64,000 bases of DNA from Polaribacter irgensii 23-P. Its GTDB lineage: Bacteria > Bacteroidota > Bacteroidia > Flavobacteriales > Flavobacteriaceae. Shown piece after piece: positions 38,734-45,916 of the stretch. A program made the position numbers and the translations under genes. The DNA is taken from contig NZ_CH724148.1 in assembly GCF_000153225.1 (NCBI RefSeq), positions 1,444,842-1,508,841 of the forward strand. The letters run 5' to 3'. Below the pieces are notes generated by a model. The model had not been told where the DNA came from. It did not search any database and saw nothing but the letters and a program-made list of their open reading frames with translations. Numbering within the stretch: position 1 is the first letter of the stretch; each line of letters opens with the position of its first letter.

Positions 38734-39396
38734 TTAATTGAAATTTACTTTTTCTTTTAAAATGAATTTTCCAAAATCAAGAAGGCTCTTGAGTGGTTTG
38801 ATATCTAGTAAATCAAAACGTGAATTAACCGATTTTTCGATAAAAATATCTGTTTTTTCAAAAGATGCTGAGGTATCATCTAACCAAAACTTTAAGGTAA
38901 GCACCATTTGAATCCATGACGATTCTTGGGTTGTTCTCTCTTGAATTTTTACAAGTTGCTCCTGCTGTAGGTCTATTTTTTCAATACCAATGTTGTTTGC
39001 AAAAGTTTTGAAATCTTTCTTTAAATCCTTTAAAAGATTTAAAGACGTTAATTTTAGTACGTTTTCATTTCCATGCAATGCATACACCACATAACTTCTA
39101 TTTGCGGTTAGCAATTCAAAAAATGTAAAATAGAAACTTAATAACTTGTTCCGTGCGTCATAATTTGGGTACTCTTCACTTTTCGCCAATAACTTTAACG
39201 TATTGTTAAAAAATTCTCCAAAAATGGACTGCTCAAGTGCTTCAAAAGAACCAAAGAATTTATAGAATTCTGCTTCTTCAAAATTATTTTCTTTTGCGAA
39301 GCTAAAAACAGATTTAGGATGGTGATTGTGCTCTAGTACAAACTCCATGTACCAAGAAATTAAGTGTTCTTTGCTAATGTTTTTCTTGCGTGCCAT
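38734..39396 (-). CDS. TetR-family transcriptional regulator at the head of the photolyase island
   Basis: The 220-residue protein has an N-terminal TetR-type HTH (HLISWYMEFVLEHNHHPKSVFSFAKENNFEEAEFYKFFGSFEALEQSIF; helix-turn-helix near 27-50, ending in the conserved FYKFFGSFE turn). An all-helical ligand domain follows, ending LLDFGKFILKEKVNFN. It heads a run of eight tightly packed genes through 30933 and lies 29 bases downstream of operator A, so autoregulation of the operon is likely. The inducing ligand is not evident. It is not a B12-binding MerR protein such as LitR/CarH, which usually control such clusters. Confidence 0.85.
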   Translation of the reverse strand: MARKKNISKEHLISWYMEFVLEHNHHPKSVFSFAKENNFEEAEFYKFFGSFEALEQSIFGEFFNNTLKLLAKSEEYPNYDARNKLLSFYFTFFELLTANRSYVVYALHGNENVLKLTSLNLLKDLKKDFKTFANNIGIEKIDLQQEQLVKIQERTTQESSWIQMVLTLKFWLDDTSASFEKTDIFIEKSVNSRFDLLDIKPLKSLLDFGKFILKEKVNFN

Positions 39397-39425
39397 AATT
39401 GATAAATTTTAGGTAAAGATACGAA

Positions 39426-39455
39426 TGTTTAATAAAATTACACTTTGGTTAAACA
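39426..39455. promoter_or_regulatory. Operator A: inverted repeat TGTTTAA-N16-TTAAACA
   Basis: TGTTTAA (39426-39432) and TTAAACA (39449-39455) form perfect 7-base arms with a 16-base spacer, the same layout as operator B at 30864-30893. The site is 29 bases upstream of the TetR gene; a TATCTTTA box (39415-39422 read on the minus strand) follows it and could be the -7 element. Confidence 0.7.
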
Positions 39456-39778
39456 ATAATTTTTTGTTAATTACAAGCGGTCTCAGGCCGCAAGCGTGAA
39501 GATACGAATGCTGCAATTGATATTACCATGACCTAAATGTAAACGTTGTTTTTTTTTAGATTTATCTTGGGTATAAAATTGGTGTTTCTTTGTTTTGTAA
39601 ATTTTGTAATAGCGATTCGTTTCTGCATCTTTCCGCCCATAGATGCTAATTAGAAAATTTGCATTCCCTTTTGAAAGCGCTAAAAATTTTGATTGCGTTT
39701 GCTTTCGGGCACAGTTTTTTTATTTCTTGTAGTTATTCCAATATTTTTTGAAAATGCGCGCGACAAAAAAGTGAAAAA

Positions 39779-39814
39779 AAAACCATCCAATCATATTGCT
39801 GATTGGATGGTTTA
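39779..39814 (-). terminator. Terminator of the tRNA-Pro transcript
   Basis: CCATCCAATCA and TGATTGGATGG form an 11-base perfect stem around TATTGC; on the minus strand it is followed by a run of eight or nine T. Confidence 0.85.
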
Positions 39815-39816
39815 AG

Positions 39817-39891
39817 TCGGGGTGGCAGGATTCGAACCTGCGACCTCCTCGTCCCAAACGAGGCGCGATGACCGGGCTACGCTACACCCCG
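39817..39891 (-). tRNA. tRNA-Pro (anticodon UGG)
   Basis: On the minus strand CGGGGTG pairs with CACCCCG. The anticodon arm CCTCG-TTTGGGA-CGAGG gives TGG, and the T arm contains GGTTCGAATCC. CCA is not encoded. Confidence 0.97.
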
Positions 39892-39916
39892 AAAATGATT
39901 GCTCATTTAAGGAGTG

Positions 39917-39946
39917 CAAAGATACACTCTTTTTGGAATTAAACAA
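39917..39946 (-). promoter_or_regulatory. Consensus promoter of tRNA-Pro
   Basis: On the minus strand TTG (39946-39944) is followed after exactly 19 bases by TATCTTTG (39924-39917), a perfect Bacteroidota promoter about 25 bases before the tRNA. Confidence 0.8.
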
Positions 39947-40084
39947 TTAAATGAATAATTAATATTTCATACAAAAGGGCCATTATATCTTATTATATCG
40001 GCATTATTAAAACTTATAAACATTCGCTGCTACAAGGATCAAAAAGCTATATTTTTACCATTCTTAAAAAGAACACTTCAAATT

Positions 40085-41032
40085 ATGTCAGATACAACAG
40101 AAAAAATTAAATGTTTAATTATCGGTTCAGGACCAGCAGGTTATACGGCAGCAATTTATGCGGCCAGAGCAGACATGAAGCCAATTATGTATACAGGAAT
40201 GCAAATGGGTGGTCAGTTAACAACAACAACAGAGGTAGATAATTTCCCAGGCTATGCAGACGGTACAGATGGACCTGCGATGATGGAGGATATGAAGAAG
40301 CAAGCAGAGCGTTTTGGTACGGATGTGCGTTTTGGAATGGTCACAAAAGTTGAAATGAGTGATCAGGTTGGAGGAATTCACAAAGTGATTATAGATGAGA
40401 CCCATCACATAGAAGCAGAGACCATTATTATTTCTACCGGTGCAAGTGCCAAATATTTAGGAATTGAAAGTGAGCAACGTTTGATGGGTGGAGGCGTTTC
40501 TGCATGTGCAACTTGTGACGGCTTTTTCTATAAAGGACAAGATGTAGTAGTGGTGGGAGCTGGAGATACCGCAGCAGAAGAAGCAACATACCTCTCCAAT
40601 ATTTGTCGAAAAGTTACAGTGCTTGTGCGAAAAGACTTTATGAGAGCTTCAAAAGCGATGCAGCATAGGGTAAATAAAACCGAAAATATTGAAGTTTTAT
40701 ACAATACAGAAATTGATGAGATTTTAGGCGCTAAGGTCGTTGAGGGGGTAAGAGCCATTAACAACAAAACAAAAGAAACGCATCGCATCGATGTTACAGG
40801 TGTTTTCATTGCAATTGGACACACGCCAAACTCAGATTTGTTTAAAGGTGTTTTAGAAATGGACGAAACTGGGTATTTAGTAACAAAAGGGAAAAGTACC
40901 AAGACAAATGTTCCAGGAGTTTTCGCTTCGGGTGACATTCAGGATAAAGAATATAGACAAGCGGTAACGGCGGCAGGAACTGGCTGTATGGCAGCCTTAG
41001 ATGCAGAGCGCTATTTAGGAGCTTTAAAATAA
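40085..41032 (+). CDS. trxB: Thioredoxin-disulfide reductase
   Basis: TrxB reduces thioredoxin with NADPH through FAD and a redox dithiol. The 315-residue protein has the FAD motif GSGPAGYTAAIYAAR near 13-27, MQMGGQLTTTTEVDNFPGY, the active-site SACATCDGFFY near 139-149, the NADPH motif VVGAGDTAAEEATYL, and the terminal FASGDIQDKEYRQAVTAAGTG. It is monocistronic, with a strong terminator, and would serve the thioredoxin and peroxiredoxin encoded at 53981-54946. Confidence 0.97.
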   Translation: MSDTTEKIKCLIIGSGPAGYTAAIYAARADMKPIMYTGMQMGGQLTTTTEVDNFPGYADGTDGPAMMEDMKKQAERFGTDVRFGMVTKVEMSDQVGGIHKVIIDETHHIEAETIIISTGASAKYLGIESEQRLMGGGVSACATCDGFFYKGQDVVVVGAGDTAAEEATYLSNICRKVTVLVRKDFMRASKAMQHRVNKTENIEVLYNTEIDEILGAKVVEGVRAINNKTKETHRIDVTGVFIAIGHTPNSDLFKGVLEMDETGYLVTKGKSTKTNVPGVFASGDIQDKEYRQAVTAAGTGCMAALDAERYLGALK

Positions 41033-41053
41033 AGCAGTTTATGGTCCTTGAAT

Positions 41054-41089
41054 AAAAAAAGAGATTACCGCAAGGTAATCTCTTTTTTT
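41054..41089. terminator. Strong bidirectional terminator with GCAA tetraloop
   Basis: AGAGATTACC and GGTAATCTCT pair around GCAA (41070-41073), flanked by an A run and a T run that extend the stem to 16 base pairs. It serves trxB on the plus strand and the DnaJ-KTSC gene on the minus strand. Confidence 0.93.
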
Positions 41090-41128
41090 ATTTGGCTAAT
41101 TTTATGTAAATAGGAATCAAAATTTTCT

Positions 41129-41575
41129 TTAAACTTCTACAGAAGCTTTCATTGATTTTCTATAAATAAAAGAGTTGAAAATATTTCTTTTTCCAAAGTT
41201 ATTCATAGATTTTGCGTTCACAAATTTTCCAAAAAGAATTTTGCTAACACCAAAATATTCATATTTATTACCATCGGTAAAAGTAACTTCTAAAAGCATG
41301 CTTTTGTGGTGCCAATCTGAAACCTGAAATTCTGTTATTGTTTTTTTGTAAGCTTCTAAATTAGCTTCTTTTGTTTCTGGAGCAATGCTTACTAGAAAAT
41401 GGTATCCGTCGATAATCTGAGTACTCATTACATCTGCTTCATCCTTTTTTTCTTGCTCTTGAAATTTATCAGGATGCCACTCCTTTACCAATCCTCTGTA
41501 AGCAGTCTTTAATTCTTTTAAAACGATAGGTCCTTCTATCTTAAACAGTTTTTTATATTCTTTAATACGTTTCAT
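41129..41575 (-). CDS. DnaJ-domain and KTSC-domain protein
   Basis: The 148-residue protein has a J-domain at the N-terminus (LKELKTAYRGLVKEWHPDKF with the HPD tripeptide near 35-37). A C-terminal KTSC domain follows (LEVTFTDGNKYEYFGVSKILFGKFVNA, then FGKRNIFNSFIYRK). The J-domain points to Hsp70 partnership; KTSC is a small beta domain often fused to nucleic-acid or lysyl-tRNA-related proteins. The combination recurs in Flavobacteriia, and its role is not established. Confidence 0.85.
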   Translation of the reverse strand: MKRIKEYKKLFKIEGPIVLKELKTAYRGLVKEWHPDKFQEQEKKDEADVMSTQIIDGYHFLVSIAPETKEANLEAYKKTITEFQVSDWHHKSMLLEVTFTDGNKYEYFGVSKILFGKFVNAKSMNNFGKRNIFNSFIYRKSMKASVEV

Positions 41576-41726
41576 CCTTGTGTTTTCAAATTGCGTGCAA
41601 AAGTACTGATAAAAAAGAGATTAGCTCTTTTAATGTTGATTTTTTTATAAAAAACTAAAATAAGATGCCTCGATATTAAAAGGGCTTTCTCCTATTTTTC
41701 AATATTCCACCGGTAGAACGGTTGAG

Positions 41727-42623
41727 TTACAAGCCCAATTCTTTTCTTTCAGCAGTGTTTTTAAGCCCATTTTTAGTCCAATATGCAGAGCGGATCGTGT
41801 TTATTTTTTCTCCTTGGGTTGTGGTGGTCTTCCCTCTTTTTGTAAGTGTTTCTGTCCAGGATTGGATATAATAAGGGAACTCTTTGCTGATTTTGATTGC
41901 GAGTATTCGGTTTAATTCAGGATAGTTTAGACTGTATATTTTAAAGTTGCCAGCATCTTTAAAACTAGCTACTGCGGCATAGCTTTTTATTTCTTTGTGC
42001 TGCAATGCTAAAAACTCAAAAGAAGGAATTATTTTGAGGTTACCAGTGGGCATGGTTTCTGGAGATATCCGCAATTGATTCCAAAGTTCGTTTTCTAGTA
42101 TTTTTTTTTCAAGGGACTGTTTTCGGTCAGCATCACTTTGAAAATAAGAGTGAAAATCGATTTCAAATTTTTTGCGGTTATTTAATTGTATAAATGTGTT
42201 GCCACACCATTCCTGGGCAGAGAAAGAAATTTTTAAGGCCTGTTTGTCCCTTGCAATAGGGGAGAAGGTACTTGTCATTATAGCATATGGGTAAATTCCC
42301 GTAACAAATTTTTTAGTACTGTTCAGTTTTAATATCGGAATATTTTGTGCATTCCGATTGTCTGCTTTTACCTGTTTTGTTGGCAAAAAATCTTCAGTTA
42401 CGAAAATATGCACCGCAGTGCCCTCATAAATTTCCCCGTACCTAGCCTGTGTTAACTTGTAAGCGGTTATTTCTGCTTTTCCAGTATACCAATAGTCATT
42501 AAATTTTGGATGTTTTACAGGTGTGTTTTCGTTTTTTTCTTTTGTGATACTTTCTTTTTTAGAGGTGCTGATCGTACAAAAAAGAAATAAAAAGCTGGCA
42601 ATGATAAAACTATAGGTTTTCAT
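41727..42623 (-). CDS. Exported hypothetical protein (often labelled septum formation inhibitor Maf)
   Basis: The 298-residue protein has a signal-like N-terminus (MKTYSFIIASFLFLFCTIS) with a Cys at residue 16, in the region of a weak lipobox. Then come FNDYWYTGKAEITAYKLTQARYGE near 42-65, a beta-rich body and SAQEWCGNTFIQL near 137-149. Homologous proteins in Flavobacteriia are commonly labelled Maf, but it has none of the Maf pyrophosphatase motifs, so that name should not be used. A periplasmic or outer-membrane role is likely; function unknown. Confidence 0.75.
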   Translation of the reverse strand: MKTYSFIIASFLFLFCTISTSKKESITKEKNENTPVKHPKFNDYWYTGKAEITAYKLTQARYGEIYEGTAVHIFVTEDFLPTKQVKADNRNAQNIPILKLNSTKKFVTGIYPYAIMTSTFSPIARDKQALKISFSAQEWCGNTFIQLNNRKKFEIDFHSYFQSDADRKQSLEKKILENELWNQLRISPETMPTGNLKIIPSFEFLALQHKEIKSYAAVASFKDAGNFKIYSLNYPELNRILAIKISKEFPYYIQSWTETLTKRGKTTTTQGEKINTIRSAYWTKNGLKNTAERKELGL

Positions 42624-42705
42624 ACTTTATTAATTTTATATATCACGAAGCTACAATAAAATAAAAACGCGAAAAAATTAGACGTGGAATTAACATTTAT
42701 TTATT

Positions 42706-42735
42706 GAAAAAGACCCGCGGTGAAGCGGGTCTTTC
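42706..42735 (-). terminator. Terminator of the beta-oxidation operon
   Basis: GACCCGC (42712-42718) pairs with GCGGGTC (42725-42731) around GGTGAA, extended by A/T pairs; on the minus strand it runs into TTTTT. Confidence 0.88.
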
Positions 42736-42790
42736 CAACAACTAACTAAATTCTTAAACACATAATGATTCAAGAAAATTTTAAATAATT

Positions 42791-44599
42791 TTAGAAGCAG
42801 TATTTGTTTTCTGCTTTTAATTTTTCTGCAATTAAATTTCGCAGCCCAATAACATTTGGATACTTAACATATTTGGTAAATCTTTTGAGGCCCATTAGCA
42901 ACATGCGTTGCTCATCACCTTCAGCAAAAGAAATAATTCCTTCTTTACCATTTTTATTAATAATTTCTACCGCATTGTAAAGGTATAATTGTGCCATTGC
43001 TATTTGGCCTTCTTGAGCATCTTTACCATAGCGATTGGTATTTTTTTCGACTCTTAATAAGGTTGATTCAGCCATGTACACTTCGTTCAAAATATTGGCA
43101 GCAGCCATTAACAATTGTTGGTGTTTGTCTAATTCGGGTCCAAACTTTTGAATTGCCGATCCTGCGACCATTAAAAATACTTTTTTTAGTTTCGCAATCA
43201 TTTCTTTTTCTTCAGCGAAAAGCTCGGAATAGTCAGGGGTGTCAAAAGAAGGTATTCCCATCAACTCTTCAGCAACAGCTGTCGCAGGTCCTAATAGATC
43301 AACATGTCCTTTCATTGCTTTTTTTACTAACATACCAACAGAAAGCATTCTGTTAATTTCATTGGTTCCCTCATATATTCTAGAAATTCTTGCATCTCTC
43401 CAAGCCGCCTCCATTGGAGTTTCCTCAGAGAATCCCATCCCTCCAAAAATTTGAATTCCCTCGTCTGCACAAGCTTGCACATCTTCTGAAACAGTTACTT
43501 TTAAGATAGAGCACTCAATTGCATATTCTTCAACTCCTTTTAATTCTGCTTCTGAATGTGAATTCCCTTCTTCCAACCGCAACGCAATGCGGTCTTCAAT
43601 ATCCTTTGCAGCCCGATAACTTGCAGACTCGCCCGCATAGACGTTGGTCGCCATTTCGGCAAGCTTTCCTTTGATCGCTCCAAAATCTGCAATGGAAGTT
43701 TTAAACTGTTTTCGTTCTGTGGCATATTTCAAAGCCGTTTCTGTAATTCTTCTTTGAGAATCAATACAAGCTGCAGCCAATTTAATACGACCGACATTTA
43801 ACGCGTTCACAGCAATTTTAAATCCACCTCCTCTAACAGATAGCATGTTTTCTGCTGGTATCACCGTGTCATTAAAAAATACTTGGCGCGTAGAGCTTGC
43901 ACGTATTCCCAATTTGTGCTCTTCTTCGCCTAGAACAATTCCATTGGGTTTTTCTCTATCATATTCAACAATAAAACCCGTAATATTTTTATCGTCTTCT
44001 ATTCTTGCAAAAACAATCATCAGATCACAGAAGCCCGCGTTCGAGATCCACATTTTTTGTCCGTTAATCGTATATGTTTTTTCATCTGCAGAAAGTACTG
44101 CAGCAGTTTTTCCTGAATTGGCGTCAGATCCTGCACCTGGCTCTGTTAAACAATAAGCACCCATCCATTCTCCTGTGGCTAATTTAGAAACATATTTTTG
44201 TTTTTGTTCCACGGTTCCATACAGCGTGATTGGCATGGTACCAATGCCTGTATGCGCTCCAAAAGCAGTGCTTAAAGAACCGTTTCCACTAGAAATATAT
44301 TCACAGGTAAGCATGGTAGAAACGAAACCCATTCCCATTCCGCCATATTCTTCAGGCACGGCAACTCCAAGAAAACCGAGTTCTCCAGCTTTTTTCATTA
44401 CTTCTTCAGTGAGCTTGTAATCTTTTGATTCAAAACGCTCTCTGTGTGCGATAATTTCACGTTCATTAAATTCTTTAACGGCCTCCTTCATCATGATTTG
44501 CTCCTCAGAAAAATCTTCTGGAGTAAATACATCTTCACAATTTGTTTCTTTTACAAGAAATTGACCACCTCTTAACAGTTCTTTTTTTATTGTTTCCAT
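42791..44599 (-). CDS. Acyl-CoA dehydrogenase
   Basis: It introduces the first double bond in fatty-acid beta-oxidation using FAD. The 602-residue protein has YCLTEPGAGSDANSGKT near 149-165, KMWISNAGFCDLMIVFARI, IKLAAACIDSQRRITETALKYATERKQF, and QIFGGMGFSEETPMEAAWRDARISRIYEGTNEINR, which contains the region of the catalytic Glu. The extra C-terminal helical domain (about 440-602) is typical of the long Bacteroidota form. It is the last gene of the MarR-led operon, 122 bases after the thiolase. Confidence 0.95.
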   Translation of the reverse strand: METIKKELLRGGQFLVKETNCEDVFTPEDFSEEQIMMKEAVKEFNEREIIAHRERFESKDYKLTEEVMKKAGELGFLGVAVPEEYGGMGMGFVSTMLTCEYISSGNGSLSTAFGAHTGIGTMPITLYGTVEQKQKYVSKLATGEWMGAYCLTEPGAGSDANSGKTAAVLSADEKTYTINGQKMWISNAGFCDLMIVFARIEDDKNITGFIVEYDREKPNGIVLGEEEHKLGIRASSTRQVFFNDTVIPAENMLSVRGGGFKIAVNALNVGRIKLAAACIDSQRRITETALKYATERKQFKTSIADFGAIKGKLAEMATNVYAGESASYRAAKDIEDRIALRLEEGNSHSEAELKGVEEYAIECSILKVTVSEDVQACADEGIQIFGGMGFSEETPMEAAWRDARISRIYEGTNEINRMLSVGMLVKKAMKGHVDLLGPATAVAEELMGIPSFDTPDYSELFAEEKEMIAKLKKVFLMVAGSAIQKFGPELDKHQQLLMAAANILNEVYMAESTLLRVEKNTNRYGKDAQEGQIAMAQLYLYNAVEIINKNGKEGIISFAEGDEQRMLLMGLKRFTKYVKYPNVIGLRNLIAEKLKAENKYCF

Positions 44600-44721
44600 A
44601 TTTCTATTGACTTATGAGGGGAAGACTTTTAACTTTGAATGTCAATGGTGCTCCCGATTTTTAATTTTTTTATGATGCGAGTATTGAATCTGAATTTCTT
44701 AAAATTCGAGATTCTTTTTAA

Positions 44722-45912
44722 TTAGGATAAAAACTCAAATACACCGGCAGCTCCCTGCCCGGTTCCAACGCACATAGTTACCAATCCGTACTTATTTTTC
44801 ATGTCACGCTTTCGCATTTCATCAAACAATTGTACCGATAATTTTGCGCCGGTACAGCCTAATGGATGTCCTAAAGCAATCGCACCGCCATTTACATTTA
44901 CGATTTCTTGGTTTAAATTGAGCTCGCGCATTACAGCTAAAGATTGAGAAGCAAAAGCCTCATTCAATTCAATCAATTCGATATCGTTTTGCGTTAAACC
45001 TGCTTGCTTTAAAACTTTTGGAATGGCAGCAACCGGGCCAATGCCCATAATTCTTGGTTCTACTCCTGCCGCTGCGTAATTTACAACTCTTGCAATCGGT
45101 TCAAGGTTCAATTCTTTTACCATCTCTTCACTCATAACCATGACAAAGGCAGCACCATCACTCATTTGCGACGAATTTCCTGCCGTAACGCTTCCGTTGG
45201 CTGCAAAAACGGGACGTAGTTTGTTTAATATTTCAGTTGAGGTTCCTTTTCTCGGACCTTCGTCTTTATTAACGGTATAGTTTCGCACTGCTTTTTTGCT
45301 GTTTTCATCTAAATAGGTTTCTTCCACTTCAATGGGAACAATTTGATCTTGAAAGCGATTTTCTGCCTGTGCTTTGAGTGCTTTCATATGGGAATTATAG
45401 GCAAATTCGTCCTGGTCCTCCCTAGAAATTTTGAATTGATTCGCCACTGCCTCTGCGGTATTTCCCATTCCCCAATAGTAGTCTGCATGCCCGTCTTTAA
45501 TCGTATTGTAATTTAATTCGGGTTTGTATCCTGTCATGGGGACAGAGCTCATGCTTTCGGCTCCACCCGCAATAATACAACTGGCCATTCCTGCTTGAAT
45601 TTTTGCGGCAGCCATGGCAATCGTTTCTAGTCCTGAAGAACAAAATCGATTTACGGTAACTCCAGGAACATCCACAGAGTTCAATCCGATTAAAGAAATA
45701 AAACGTGCCATATTTAGACCTTGAGATCCTTCTGGCATTGCGTTTCCAACAATCACATCATCGATGCGTTTGACGTCTAAATTCGGTAATTCCTTCATCA
45801 TGTATTGGATGGTTTCTGCACCCAATTCATCTGCACGTTTAAAACGAAAAACACCTTTTGGAGCTTTTGCAACTGCGGTTCGATACGCTTTTACTATATA
45901 TGCTGTTTTCAT
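44722..45912 (-). CDS. Acetyl-CoA C-acyltransferase (3-ketoacyl-CoA thiolase)
   Basis: The 396-residue thiolase performs the cleavage step of beta-oxidation. It has the acyl-accepting Cys in [16 protein letters not shown] (near 90), [35 protein letters not shown] with the catalytic His, and the second Cys in [17 protein letters not shown]. It lies five bases after the multifunctional HAD/enoyl-CoA hydratase gene, which fits an operon for alternating steps of one cycle. Confidence 0.95.
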   Translation of the reverse strand: MKTAYIVKAYRTAVAKAPKGVFRFKRADELGAETIQYMMKELPNLDVKRIDDVIVGNAMPEGSQGLNMARFISLIGLNSVDVPGVTVNRFCSSGLETIAMAAAKIQAGMASCIIAGGAESMSSVPMTGYKPELNYNTIKDGHADYYWGMGNTAEAVANQFKISREDQDEFAYNSHMKALKAQAENRFQDQIVPIEVEETYLDENSKKAVRNYTVNKDEGPRKGTSTEILNKLRPVFAANGSVTAGNSSQMSDGAAFVMVMSEEMVKELNLEPIARVVNYAAAGVEPRIMGIGPVAAIPKVLKQAGLTQNDIELIELNEAFASQSLAVMRELNLNQEIVNVNGGAIALGHPLGCTGAKLSVQLFDEMRKRDMKNKYGLVTMCVGTGQGAAGVFEFLS

Positions 45913-45916
45913 AATT

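Larger units (their letters stand above)
39397..39816. other. 420-base regulatory region before the TetR gene
   Basis: The first 60 bases hold operator A and the presumed promoter of the island operon. The part at 39779-39814 is the tRNA-Pro terminator. The middle (39470-39770) is AT-rich and shows no gene. Confidence 0.55.

Noticed and set aside
39426..39455. Reading the inverted repeats as LitR/CarH (MerR) operators
   Set aside because: No MerR or B12-binding regulator is in the window, and the arms do not match the TGTACA-type motif I associate with those regulators. The linked TetR protein is the simpler candidate, though unlinked control is not excluded.
41727..42623. Label as Maf septum formation inhibitor
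   Set aside because: The sequence lacks Maf motifs and looks exported; the label used for homologues appears to be a propagated error.
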